Shown here in pieces: positions 44,695 through 56,300 of a DNA stretch of 57,671 nt; within the stretch, counting starts at the first letter, position 1, and every line of letters begins with the position of its first letter. The stretch comes from Cylindrodendrum hubeiense. Its lineage: Eukaryota > Ascomycota > Sordariomycetes > Hypocreales > Nectriaceae. Where the stretch lies: NCBI GenBank assembly GCA_014621425.1, contig JAANBB010000253.1:1-57671 (forward strand), in the 5' to 3' direction. Position numbers and translations under genes: made by a program. Under the pieces are notes generated by a model. That model searched no databases, was not told where the DNA came from, and saw only the letters and a list, made by a program, of their open reading frames with translations.

Positions 44695-45639
44695 TTAGAG
44701 CATGCGATTTAAAATTGGCTTCCCCAAAACAATATCGGTCTGGGTCCAGAAAGGGTCGAGGACGATGAAATTGGTCGTGATTCTTTGAAACACAGCGCCA
44801 TCCCAGCCCGGTTCGATGGAGACTCCACTGACCCAGTGTCGTGGCCAAACGAGGCCACCGGGTGTTGGTATACCCTGGCTGGCCCAGCCAGGCGGACCAA
44901 TTTCAAAGGTGCATCCTAGATTCGAGGCAGCCCTATAAGAAATAAAACTGAACTCGAGTTGGATGTGCATAGTGACGTGCCATGGCTGTGGCCGCCCGTA
45001 TGGACCAGTCACCAAGAGGGCAATCCTCGGGTGGTCTTCGAATGCAACCGGTTGTGGGCTAAAACCCGGCGATGGATATTGCGAGGGTATTGGATGGTTG
45101 GCGTCCGCGAAGGGTGAAGCAGCATCGAACGACTCTGGTTCCGTGGGTATCAAGCTCCATGTATTGGCAGCCATGTCGGAAGGCGGTGTCACCTGGATTT
45201 GGGGCGGTGCTGCATGTGTTTGCTGGTTGATGTTCGAATCTGGTGATGAGGTGTTGGATCCCAGGAAGCCATGCTCAGAGACGTGCCTGAGAGCTTCCTG
45301 GGACCACACGTTGCCCTGAATATTTTGGGCCAGGGAGCCGGCAGCTGGTGTCAAAGTGCTGAGTGACTCCTGAACGGTAGGTAGAGAAGGCGTTGGTTGC
45401 GTCAGCGGTCTGCTTCCAATAACCACCCTGCCACTGCCACGGCTTAACTGAGGCTGTTGGTGTTGTTGGTGCTGGATGGTACGGGCCTCGCGCCGTCTGA
45501 TGGGTTGGCGATTTCGTTGGGTCCGATGGCTTCTTCTTCGAGTTGGGGGGGCAGTTCGGGCAATAAAGGTTGAGTCGAAGGTGGTCAAGCGTGGGTATGG
45601 GTCTTCTTGTCTCTCTGGGTTCCGATTAAACCCTGGCAT
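44695..45639 (-). CDS. Unknown protein, degenerate retropepsin-like C-terminus
   Basis: Single exon, 314 aa from ATG 45639 (MPGFNRNPERQEDPYPRLTT); the frame extends two codons upstream only to GTG. Residues about 20-60 are basic (RRRSHRTQRNRQPIRRREAR), then Gln-, Ser- and Pro-rich sequence to about 205. The last 110 residues look folded. I read FSFISYRAASNLG followed by Gly/Trp-rich strands and the ending TDIVLGKPILNRML, the strand order of retropepsin-like aspartic proteases (DTGA-x-x-FIS-x-x-x-A-x-x-LG ... D-I-x-L-G). The catalytic Asp-Thr-Gly is absent; HIQLEF stands where it should be. So any protease ancestry would be non-catalytic. No reverse transcriptase or integrase lies nearby. The resemblance is my judgement by eye. 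Confidence 0.6.
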   Translation of the reverse strand: MPGFNRNPERQEDPYPRLTTFDSTFIARTAPPTRRRSHRTQRNRQPIRRREARTIQHQQHQQPQLSRGSGRVVIGSRPLTQPTPSLPTVQESLSTLTPAAGSLAQNIQGNVWSQEALRHVSEHGFLGSNTSSPDSNINQQTHAAPPQIQVTPPSDMAANTWSLIPTEPESFDAASPFADANHPIPSQYPSPGFSPQPVAFEDHPRIALLVTGPYGRPQPWHVTMHIQLEFSFISYRAASNLGCTFEIGPPGWASQGIPTPGGLVWPRHWVSGVSIEPGWDGAVFQRITTNFIVLDPFWTQTDIVLGKPILNRML

Positions 45640-46906
45640 TGTCACAACTTCCTTCGTCTGGCTCGGCGAGAAGATTGTGGTGTAAACTCACAACATCATG
45701 TATGTCCATGGAGCCGGACTAGGAAGTGATGAGAGCGTGGGGCCGTTATGTCGAATGTGCAAGCCAGGGAACGACACTAGGAGAGAGGGAGATAGAAGAG
45801 AGAGCGGAGAAGATCAAAAGTGGATATCAAGGCTCGGAGCTGAAGGTATAACTGCAGGGCAGGCAACTTAATAGTGCAGGATGCCGAGCCGAGTGTGTGT
45901 CGTTGAGGCAAAGCCCAACGGGTTCCGTACACAAGCTACGAAATAAGAGGCAATCCCGCGGGGAAACGATCAAGTCTAGAGCTTATAGGGATATCGCTCT
46001 GAATTAATAATTTGCCTGGTCGAGGCCCACTCTGCCGCTCACCGAACTTGGTGCGCGAGACTGCGGGACGCTGCGCCAGCCCACACAGAAGCGGTTGAGG
46101 CAGCCCGTTGCCTTATGAGGCGGAACCAATTCCTACAGGCTCAGTCCGTACGAACCTGGATGTCATGCAGGTGGCCTGTATGTGATATTTCAACCCCAAT
46201 CCTCATACACGGCGGTGAAGAGAGCTTTGCGGGTAACAAAACACCATTTGGACGCCGAATGTAGATGTCCCGGCAGCGCACAGTTATAATTGCCATTAGG
46301 CTCCAGTTTCCATTAGGCCGCTAAATGTATTTTCGGTGTTGGAAATCACATATTGCATGGAAATCACGCCATGGCAAACGAAAAGCAACTCTGAGGGTGT
46401 CGCGAAAGTGCAATTGGGCTCCCGAGGTGAGGGGCTCGGCGACAAATACGGCTTCGCGCCCGCGGCCGGGATGCGCAGGGGTCGGCTCCTTGTAAATTCC
46501 AATTGAGTCGCTGACGTGGCACAGCCCACATTCAGGTGGGTGGCACGTAATGTCTGGGCAACAGTTGAGGCTTGTTGGTGTCTAATGATCAGGCTGTGAA
46601 CGTGATGTCATGATATCAAGCAACTTTAGATTGAGGCAATTTATCAGTGAGAACAAAACTATAATAGGCTTGTCCCGTAGCGGGGGAAAGAAACAGGAGG
46701 CCAGTGAGTTTCGGTTGAATTACATGTCACCATAACCTATATCTTTTCTCCCATGAGGTGGTCCCATGAGTGCCCCCGCCTTCGCCATATCATCTCGCAA
46801 CTCTTCACGAGCGTGTAAGTCTTCCTCTGCAATCGCAACCCTAAGTTGTGGACATGCCACGTCTGTGTTACGGCTGCTAACAGATGGTGTATAGGCCGTG
46901 TAGGAA
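45640..46906. promoter_or_regulatory. Divergent promoter region of two unknown genes
   Basis: 1267 bp between two start codons. No supported frame of its own. Several short inverted and GC-poor patches but no element I can name. Confidence 0.45.
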
Positions 46907-48064
46907 ATGCCGGAAACGACAGTTGTCATTCTAGTGACACAATCTTGGTCGTTGCCGTACAGAGATGGCGTCGGCGGGGGTGACCCTCCACTCTTGCAGC
47001 ATCAACACAGAACCTCAATTCAAGCCAAGGCGCAGTTCGATGCGAAACAACAAGATAATTTCATTTCGGACACGTTTGCCACAGTACTGCGCGATAGCTT
47101 AGATGCAGACGCCTCTACGTATGTCGAGTCTATGGGGATCCGGTGGGCGAGTTCAGTCACCGATCAAACTCTGGAAACAACTCATCTCAAGGTAGTTCCA
47201 GACATGGAATCCGGCATTATTATCTTCAGCACTTCATTATCAGACTATATGGAGAAGAAACTCGCTCAAGAGTGGTTTCATCTGACCACGTTGGATCCTT
47301 TTGGATGCACCCCAGATCCGTTGAGTTCGCAAGTTGCCGAAGAAGTAGCCAGCGATGTTCACAGAGATGATCAACAATATCAGAAGTCTCTAATCCATTC
47401 GACAGAAATACAAGAGTCTACCTCTTGGGATGCACAGCAGTTATCACACTTTCAGTCAACGGCTGCAAGTCATGGAATTCACTTTATGAACACCGAGACT
47501 ATGGAGCACCTCGCTCCACTCTTCCCTCAACTATTTTCAGGCACGACGTCGCCTCCCTCCTCAAACAACACTCTTTATCGAGCGGTTGATGAGATTTCTG
47601 CACCTTCTAGCGACAGATCCGCATGGGAATTGGCTACTGAGGTATCCGAGTTCAGCGAGGAATGGTCGCCTGACACTAGCCAAAGGACTCTGTGTGAGCC
47701 CTTTTATGGGAGGCTAGCCTCACTAAAGTTGCCCCAGGTCACCCCGGAGTTGGCTCCTGTATCATGGGATACTCGGGGCTTTCCAACCATCCGCGAAACC
47801 CTCACAAAGAATGGTTCTGGAGGTGGGACGACACTCGCTCAAGGCTCGTCCAATAACCCGTCTTCATACAGAGCCAGCTCCTCTGACCAAGACCAAAATG
47901 AGGAAGACATCAACAAACACGACGACATGTTTGATCAAAGCCAGCTAAGCGAATTTGAAGATGACCCCGGCCACAAAGTATGGGAATGGGATTTGGAGAG
48001 GCAACGATGGCGGAAACGGGGAGGAACGACGGAAGCAGACTGGTTTCCTGATTTCTTTGCTTAG
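46907..48064 (+). CDS. Unknown acidic protein with aromatic C-terminus
   Basis: Unspliced frame of 385 aa from ATG 46907. Composition is acidic and Ser/Thr/Gln-rich, with a compact middle (EKKLAQEWFHLTTLDPFGCT, THLKVVPDMESGIIIF). It ends in a Trp-rich block (VWEWDLERQRWRKRGG, then DWFPDFFA) seen, in my recollection, in assorted fungal hypothetical proteins. An alternative start at 46884 with a 41-nt intron (46922-46962) also closes in frame and would give MVYRPCRKCRKRQ in place of the first 19 residues. I cannot choose between them. No domain recognised; nothing indicates a function. It diverges from the retropepsin-like gene. Confidence 0.6.
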   Translation: MPETTVVILVTQSWSLPYRDGVGGGDPPLLQHQHRTSIQAKAQFDAKQQDNFISDTFATVLRDSLDADASTYVESMGIRWASSVTDQTLETTHLKVVPDMESGIIIFSTSLSDYMEKKLAQEWFHLTTLDPFGCTPDPLSSQVAEEVASDVHRDDQQYQKSLIHSTEIQESTSWDAQQLSHFQSTAASHGIHFMNTETMEHLAPLFPQLFSGTTSPPSSNNTLYRAVDEISAPSSDRSAWELATEVSEFSEEWSPDTSQRTLCEPFYGRLASLKLPQVTPELAPVSWDTRGFPTIRETLTKNGSGGGTTLAQGSSNNPSSYRASSSDQDQNEEDINKHDDMFDQSQLSEFEDDPGHKVWEWDLERQRWRKRGGTTEADWFPDFFA

Positions 48065-49025
48065 TTTCAGGACTGGTTATAAATATATTTATCTGTGGGT
48101 CTTTAGAATTGCGAACTATTTTAGTATATCTTTCATGTGTTAGATTTTCTTCCTTGGTGTTGTGGATGAGGTTTGCGAGCAGGCTCCGCATGGTTGCGAG
48201 ACAAGTAGTATCTCACAAGTTAATCGGGGGAAGTGTTTTTCAGTACACGATCTTACATCTCACCATTATCCATTTCGTTCAATCCTTTATTTTAGAGTCT
48301 TGCTATTCACGCACACCCGTTGCTCCTTGCGCCTCGGAAGATACACGTTAACATATGCGTATTAATTACACGGTCTCAAAAATTGAAATACAAGGGCCAG
48401 GAATAAAACATCATTTATTAATAAACCTTGGCCTTCGCCCCAAAAAGATGAAGACTCACACATACGTATATATCGCATGGCGTATCATGTATCAGGTGCA
48501 CCCACACAAAAGCTACGTATCTGACGGTCATAAGTATCAAGAGGTGCGTGCATGCGAATAGCCTCACTTATTAATCGAGTCCTTTAATTTACTTTACTCC
48601 CCTTCAAGCCCGTGCCAAAGGGGCGGTGGCAACTTATTGGTAAGACGGCTTCTGCTGTCTGTGGTCAGCGGCCGCAGCTAGTATGCAACTAGCCAAAAGA
48701 CCCGCTAATTATGACTGACTCCCAGCTTTTTGCATGGTCCCCCAGATCTAATCTGCCTGAAAAGCTGTGAAACCTCGAGTCTGACACCACGTGTGAGTCA
48801 TTCATCCATAATAACGGGCTTAACGTGACATCTTTGACTCGACAAGGCTGAACCAAGCTGGACGGCGTGTATGTACCTGGCGCTAGTTGGTGGTCCACCT
48901 CGCTGGCAGCGGCGATAATCTAGCCGACCGGTTTCGAGATTAAAAGAGAATCATTATCCCATCATTTTCCAGTTACGAAATGCTCATACTACAATTTTAC
49001 ACAACAATACACAACAAATCAGAAC
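48065..49025. other. AT-rich intergenic region
   Basis: Holds the 3' flank of the unknown acidic-protein gene and the promoter of the F-box gene. Many TAT/ATA-rich patches. Frames are under 100 codons; no tRNA or other RNA gene found by eye. Confidence 0.5.
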
Positions 49026-50942
49026 ATGGACAGGACATCTCTGGGAAGTCTCCCGGATGATCTCCTCCTCGACATTGTCGAATATCTCGACACTGCCCGC
49101 GACGTCGCCCACCTGGCAGCCTCGACAAAACGCACCCACAACCTTGTCCAGCAGGATGGCTGGCGCACATTTGTCAAGACTCGCTTTCCGTCACTCGACG
49201 TTCCGGTCAACAGCCAAACTAAATGGAGCTCCATCGCAGACCGCGCTACTTATATGGACCGGTGCTGGGATAAGCGTGGCTTTTGGATGAATGTGCTGAA
49301 CGAGAAATCGCAGCAGCAACCGCAGCAACGGAACGGGAGGGCTCCACGAAGATTTCCACGGGGCCAGTCTGTCTCCTTCCACGCCGTCCTGGATGCCCGG
49401 CTATCCTCAAGCTTGCAGGATGAAGTTATCGCGGCGGGAGTGGGGGAGAATCTCATGATTCGAGTGAAGCCGCAGAACGGCAAACGCCCAGATGTCTGGC
49501 ACCAACTCCAGGGCCAAACCCATGGCTACAGGCCCGGGACTGGCGATGTTACGGCAGTCTCGGTCATGGAGCGCGAGGGTCGTCCCGTCGTTGCCGTAGG
49601 AAGGGCAAACGGCGACATCCAGGTCTTATCGGCCGAGGACGACTTCGCCCAATCCCTCCAGAATCTGACGCTGGGAGACGCACAAGAATCAACCGGCGTG
49701 ATTGACCCGATGAAGAAATCTCCAGGTCAACTGGCCGTGTCATGGACAGAATGGCAGCCCGAGTCAAATCTGCTCGCAAGCTGCAAAGGCTCCCTCCTAG
49801 CCCTCCACAACCTCTCTACAACCGATGCCACCGGCTTGGACCCAGTGGCACATTACGACTTCTCACAAGCCAGTGCCCAAGGCGAGGCGTCTCTCGTAAG
49901 AGGCGCTAAATTCATGAGCAAGGACGTCATCGCATGTGCTTTGGGTGGTACCCGCGAGCCGCTGCGCTGGGGCAAACTGACCCCAACCGGCCTCGAGTTT
50001 GTCAATGCTTCCAGGAACCTGCCTGTCCTCGAGGATGCGGCCAAACTCACAGATATTCGCATTGGCGAGAAGACGGCCATCCGCGCGATCGAGCCTGTCA
50101 GGGGCGGAGGGAGTGACAACCTGCTGTTGAGTGCCTGGGATGATGGCACATACAGGTAGGTTTCACGACTCTGCCAACTGACTTGTTATTAATCTCATCG
50201 CAGACTCATGGATATTCGTACGCCATCAGCTCACGACGCCATCTACCGCGATAGCTTCCAGCCCTACGAAGCAGGCAGCTCTCTGCTAGTCTACGGCATG
50301 GAGCGTTTTGTCGCGGGAAGCACCACGGCCCCGGACATTCGTCTCTTCGATTTCCGGCACCCAAAAGCCTACCACCACACCACCGCCCTACCATGTTCCA
50401 CCGAGTGGCCCTCTCCCAGTCAGCGAGACGACCGCAGCATGTGGGAAAAGAACTGGCGGGCGGACTGGCGGTCTCCGCAATGCGACTCTCAGAACGGGTC
50501 GATGTGTGCGTGGCATTACCAATCGAAGTGGGACTACTGGCGCCCGGATGCCACGATTCATCTGGGTAGTCCTACGTATGACCGAATCTACTGTCTCAGC
50601 AAGACTTCGAACCTATCAGATACCATCTACTGCGGTGTTCGCGGTGCTATTCTAGAGATGAATTTACAACTCACCGATGACGCCCGCCCTTCTCGGACAA
50701 AGCGGACAGTGCCCGCAGGGTGGCGCATGGGACGGCCCGGGGGCAAGATATCTCTGATCGAGACTGGTGATAATCTCATTCAGATCAAGGAATGGGCTCC
50801 CTTAAACCGGGGAGGCGTTCCCGAGTTGATTATGCAACAGCCGAAGCCGCAGAGCTACGCCAGCTCGCCGGATCAGGCCCGACGGAATCGATTAGACTCG
50901 GCCTTTCACAGGCCCCAGGATTTTGACCAAGCCACGACATAG
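49026..50942 (+). CDS. F-box domain protein
   Basis: Two exons: 49026-50155 and 50204-50942 (48-nt intron), 622 aa. Residues about 5-45 are an F-box (LGSLPDDLLLDIVEYLDTAR, then DVAHLAASTKRTHNLVQQDG). The rest looks like an irregular beta-propeller: repeated short strands ending in motifs such as VVAVGRANGDIQVLS, NLLASCKGSLLALHNL and DNLLLSAWDDGTYR, then DIRLFDFRHP. Such proteins bring substrates to SCF (Skp1-cullin-F-box) ubiquitin ligases; the substrate cannot be told from sequence. The gene converges with the nitronate monooxygenase, 191 bp between stops. Confidence 0.85.
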
Positions 50943-51133
50943 TTTAGATGAAGCAAAGGGGAGGATGAATGATGATCTAGAGGATATCTTTTTTGGCATC
51001 TAGACGATAGATTTATAGATGGGATACGGGAATCCCTGCGAAGTCGCTCATAATGCATCTAACAAAAAGCACGAACGGCCTGGCCTTACTGTACCCATAT
51101 CATATAACCCGTGTATAATCATACAACAATGCT

Positions 51134-52272
51134 CTATAGCTTCGACTCCGGCACGAACAGAGACAACCTCTGCCTCAAAGTCTCTTCTGCCTCTTTCTCG
51201 ATTCTCTTGATGAGGACGTCACATGTGGGGATGTCGTGAATGAGACCAATGACCTGTCCTGCGGTCCAGACCTGCAGGTAGCTGGTTAGCATTGGCGTCT
51301 TAGGGCATGTGGAAGGAGTATCCTGGACTTACGCCATATTCTGTATCACCGTTGATAAACACCTCCTTGCCCCTCTTGCCGCTGACGTAGGGCGCAATCT
51401 CTTCAAACTTGCCGGTGGTGCTCTCCTTCTCGATCTTGAGTCCCTCGAGGGTCACCTTGTTCTTGTACAGGCGGGTCGTGTTTGTCCAGCGGCGCATAAG
51501 CAATGTGGTGTCCGTCTCCTGGGCGCGCACAATCTCCTCCTTGACCTTGATGTGAACGGGGGCTTCCACGGTGGCCATGAAGCGGGTGCCCATGTTGATG
51601 CCGGAGGCGCCGAGGCACAGCGCAGCGGCCAAGCCGTAGCCGTCAGCGAAACCGCCGCTCGCGATAAAGGGCACCTTGAGCGTCTGGCGGGCCTTGCTCA
51701 GCAAGATGAAGTTGGTGATGTCGCTCTCGCCGACGTGGCCGGCGCACTCGAAGCCGTCGATGCTGAGGAAGTCGACGCCCAGCTTGACGGCGCTCTGGGC
51801 GTGGCGGATGGTGGTGCACTTGTGCAGAACGATGATGCCGGCCTTCTTGAGTTGGGTGATGACAGGTCCGGGCGAGTTGCCGGCCGTCTCGACGACGCGG
51901 ATGCCCTCGTCGATGACGGTCTGGGCGAATGCGGCGTAGTTCGGGGGCACCATGGACGGGAGCAGGGTGATGTTGACGCCGAAGGGGTTCGGGGTGAGGG
52001 TGCGGCAGCGTCGGATCTCGTCGCGGAGGGCCTCGGGCGTGGGGAAGATGAGGGCCGTGATGATGCCAAGACCGCCTGCGTTGGAGACGGCCGAGGCGAG
52101 CTCAGCGGTGCCGACGTGCATCATGCCGCCCTGGACGATGGGCACTGGAGGGAGAGAAAGCGCACGACGTTAGCTTTGGGGATCTTGGGCAGCGCGGGCA
52201 GCGCGGGAGAATGCGCAGGGGCTGCGAACCTCGGATGCCCAGCTGGCGGGTCAGCTCTGTCGCGAAAGGCAT
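51134..52272 (-). CDS. Nitronate monooxygenase
   Basis: Three exons: 52230-52272, 51333-52144 and 51134-51271 (introns 85 and 61 nt), 330 aa. The start MPFATELTRQLGIR leads into VPIVQGGMMHVGTAELASAV, the opening of this FMN-dependent TIM-barrel family. GFECAGHVGESD places the likely catalytic His at about residue 151. VPFIASGGFADGYGLAAALC and GASGINMGTRFMATVEAPVH are the flavin-phosphate binding strands. The last exon gives VWTAGQVIGLIHDIPTCDVL and a short helix to SKL at the very C-terminus. The enzyme oxidises alkyl nitronates such as propionate 3-nitronate to carbonyl compounds and nitrite. The terminal Ser-Lys-Leu is a perfect PTS1 signal, so peroxisomal location is likely. The upstream neighbour on the same strand is a transcription factor. 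Confidence 0.93.
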
Positions 52273-53330
52273 GATGGCGATGCGATGGTGTGTGGACGGG
52301 AGTTGGCTGGAGCTGGCTGGAGTTGGCTGGACTTGAACAGGGTGTGGAGATGTCGAAAGAGACGGTAATGGACGGGGTTTTATCGAGCTGGCTGGAGGAG
52401 AATGCGTCAGAAACCCATGACACGGCTGATATCAGTCAGATAAAGAACCGAATCGCCCGAGGCAGAGCAGGTCAAGGGATCGAGGTGGTGAAGTCGTCAC
52501 TGAGACCCGCCGAATGCCGAGGTTCGATCCCCACTCTCCCTCCACTCTCCCTCCACAATCCCACAATCCCACAAGGTCCGTCCCCGCAAATCAAGCGTTC
52601 CCACTCTCACATGCGTTTTGGGCCCAGTCCAACACCGTCCAGGGGGGATGCGACTCTGGGGAACGACGGCCAAGCCAACGCCGCACATGTCATTGGGGCG
52701 ATTCCGTCACATGACGTTGTCGTGTGGTTCCCACTGTAAGCTGGCTGCTGACTGACCCTCTTTGAGCCAATGACCTCACTCGCAAAGTATCAAACATATC
52801 ACCTACCTGGGTATGGCAGAGAGGTAGTTAGACAAAATGACTTTAGACAAATTGACTTGAGACAAAAAGCCACATACATTCATCAATTCAAATCCTTGGG
52901 GGCCCCTATTTTAGCTCAGCTTCGCTACCTATACAGTGGGTGTCCTCCCAGGCCAGTCTGCCTCGGACCAGGCACGGCCACATCAAACAGAACCAATAGT
53001 CCCCTTCCAGAAACGCCCTATCATACAGATGCCCAATAAATCCTGAGCATAACCATTTCCCCGTGGTTTCAAAGAGCCGCTTTATGTGAAATATCAATTC
53101 CTCCCAGCCATCACTCGACATTCGACACTCCAACAGTGTGCCAAAGCACTCCTGCGACTCGTGCCAGATGCACCGATCCCCTCCCAAGGCGAACAATATC
53201 GACATCAGTGGTCAATTTACCATGGGTGGCGTGGACACAGTCGGTTCGTTGAATCATCGTCGTATCATCTCTCATACCCATTCATCGCAGAAGAGTCCCC
53301 TTATTCTCCGTGAGCCATCAGGTTCTCGCT
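52273..53330. promoter_or_regulatory. Nitronate monooxygenase promoter region
   Basis: About 1.06 kb between two leftward genes: promoter of the nitronate monooxygenase at the left, 3' flank of the transcription factor gene at the right. Contains a short Gly-codon-like repeat at 52301-52331 and pyrimidine-rich ctctccctcca repeats near 52535. No gene supported. Confidence 0.5.
52301..52331. repeat. 10-bp tandem repeat in the NMO 5' flank
   Basis: agttggctgg, agctggctgg, agttggctgg: three near-identical units 29-59 bp upstream of the start codon, probably within the 5' leader. Confidence 0.8.
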
Positions 53331-56300
53331 TTAACCGAGACCTGCCTCGGCCGCCATCCTGCCGGGCGGCGTCCTGTCTCTGGGCTTCTCAACCAAGTCG
53401 GCGTATCCATCAAGGCTCGCTCCCATCACCTTGACCATGTCGAAAATGTGGGTTCCCTTGAATGTCTCAGCCCAGAGCCTAACCACTGCGCTCGCCAGCT
53501 GTCGGAGCTTAGTGCTATCGCTCGTTGCGATTTCCATTTGTCCCGATCCCAAGTTGCCACCCGATAGAGAAGGGTCAATCGGCACCGCAAATTCTGTTTC
53601 GTCGAGCATACGTCGCACCATCTCAAGGAGGTTCTTCTCCTCGGGAGAGACAGGGGGGTCGTTGGGCCCGATGGCGGCGAGTGTTAATAGCCACTTGGAC
53701 ACAAGTATAGCGCACTCAATATTGCAAACTGGAAAATCTGGTCAGTACACTCGCTGAGTTGATGCTCGATTAGGAGGTGACTTACGTGAGTGCTGGATGC
53801 TCCATTCGGCCGACTTGGTCCTAGCCACGTAGTTCACACCCGCCTTCACTAGCATAGAGAGAGCATGTATCGCTTGGAAGACAGCCCGATGCAGCCTTAA
53901 GCTTCTCACTAGCAAGGGAGTCCGGCTCAGGGCCGACGCCACCAGGAGTGGGTCTCGGGTTTCGAGGGCCGTAGATGGCGAACCATCCGTGTATAATCGA
54001 ATGTATGCCAAACGAAGCAGTGCTGTCGCCGTAAAATCCAGAGTACCTCCTTCGATCGAGTCTGCTACGCTGAAATGTCCAGACTCTGCCGCTCGTAGTT
54101 GGTGTTGGTCCTCGAAGCTGGTCTGCCATACCCGCAGCGCCTGTGTCACGTCCTCGACATCCTCCGGCTTCATCGTTCGATGAATATCGTAAGGCAAGCC
54201 AGTTGCGAAAGACGTCTGCTTCAGCAGATATATGTGTTGAATCAAGGCATGGATGAGTACGTGACTTCCGAAGGACGAGAGGTGCGTTGGGAGCCCTTGA
54301 TTTGTGCGACCAAATAATCGAGAGAAGGCATCATGGAACGTGAGGTCCACAATCGGTGTCGACTGTCGCATTTCCTGCCATTGCCAGGCGCTCTCCGCTC
54401 TCCAAAGTTTTCCCCTTTGCGGTAGGTAGAGATTTAGCTCCGATGTCAGCAGTAATGGCGGCATGTTGTATGCGATGCTGCAGAGGTTAAAGAAGCAGTA
54501 CGCAACAAGTTTTGTCCTGGTCGCGGTCTCGAGACGAATCCACGTTTCCCAGTCATTCACGGCACTCTGGCTCGCCTCTGTCACCAGGCCCTCCTCACGG
54601 ATTAAACTTGCTAGGTTACTCTGCAGTGAGAGTGCCTCGTGAAGGATGGTTTTCACGCCCCAAAGGCCAACGGCAAACAGTAACAGGACAGCCTGAATAG
54701 TCTCGATACGAGCTTGTGGGGTATTAGGGGAGCTGCATCACTGATTAGAAACCCGACAAAACTCATTCATACAGAGATAACTTACTAGGGTTCCCGGTGG
54801 GTATCCTGTGTTGTCGGCCGCTCTGACTGTGCCGAGGCGAAAGAATGCCGATATGTAGTATTAGGAGATGGCCTCGTAGAATGAGGGCTGTATGCCGCAG
54901 GTGTTGGTAATAAAGCATGGACTTCAGAAATGCGTCTCCTGCGGATCTGTTCCATAGCAACAGCCTTTGCCGCATACCAAAGGGCGTATCCTCGATTTTT
55001 CTCAAATCGATATTGGGCACCGACGGCGAGAATTGCGAGAAGTAATTCAGGTGCAGTTTCCACAGGTGAGAAAGTCGGCAGATGCAAAAAGGGTAGGTGC
55101 TCGTGAAGACCGCCGATGTACCCCTCCAGAAATCTCGTAAGAGTATGTCGAGAGGGGAAGACGAAGTCGTTTGGCAGAACTGAAGAGAATTCGTCTAGCC
55201 TGTTCTTAATGACAGTGTGATCCACTACCGAAATCCGGAGCGACGATGGCCGAGATGCCTCGTCGTGACCGCGAGCTGAAGGGTCTCCTTGATCTCGTGT
55301 GTCCGAGGGCATATTTGGGAATCTAGATGGGAATAGAGAAGCGGGCTTTGAAGGGCGTCGTTGGGAGGCGATTCCTCCGGGAGTCCGTGACCACATGCTC
55401 ATCTGTTGATCGGGCTCGAAGTGGGGAGGGAGAAAATGCGCTGAAGACGAAAATTCGTCTAAAAAGAGGTTGTAGTCGTCATAGGATACGTTCGACGGCT
55501 GAGGCACATATCCAGGCCCCAGTTGCTGTCCCTCCTCTCGGGAGCGGTCTGAATATGACACAATAGAGTCCCCATAACTTTTTCTCCTAATGTCAGTCGA
55601 CGAATGTTGTTGAGACGGGTCATTTGGCGTGGATTGCACAGGATTCCCTGAACTTGCGAGAGCTGCATCTGACAGGAGATCTAGATTACAGGCACCGGGC
55701 CTTGTTGGGGCTCGTGAATCTTGGGGCGCCGAGGACGCCGCAGGCGGAGGAACTGAGGCAGGGTGAAAATGCGGTGGTGGCTGCGGTAATGACTGATGCA
55801 TTGATTGTGGTCGAGGAGCAGCATGATGGTGTAATCCCATGGCTTCGGTGTCTATCTGGCCCTCTGACGCCGAAGTCTTATGAGAGGTGGTGGAAGGGTT
55901 AGAGGACAATTTCCTCTGACGGTTGCCATCTTTGTTTCCTTCATTGAGATGAACAAGCTTCTCATGTCGAACTAGAAGATCCCTAATGTCCATGTAAGTA
56001 ATAGGTAACTAAGGGACAGTGCGGTAGAAGGGGAGCTTTAAGAAGCTAAGGGAGGACACGATGATGTAACAAAGGAAGCAAGGTGGTTACGGAAGAGGAG
56101 GATGAGTGAGTGAGCAGGTGAGTGAATGGTTGAATGAATGAGTAACCGCGTGATTATGTGAGTGAGGTGGGCGAGACGGGTTGAGACGGCGCAAGAAAGC
56201 CAAGGTAGTTGAACCAGGCAGCATGACATACCGTCGTCCGAAGGTTTTCCCACAACGATCCCAGCCACAAGAAAATGGCTTCTCCTTTGTGTGAGTGCGC

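Noticed and set aside
44695..45639. A retrotransposon remnant
   Set aside because: Despite the retropepsin-like ending there is no reverse transcriptase, RNase H, integrase or long terminal repeat nearby, and the frame is intact.
51309..52274. 321-codon plus-strand frame opposite the nitronate monooxygenase
   Set aside because: Antisense shadow of a well-supported gene, with low-complexity Ala/Gly/Asp composition.
52505..52535. GGTTCGATCCCC resembling a tRNA B box
   Set aside because: The flanking bases do not pair into a T stem and no acceptor stem or A box lies at the right distance upstream.
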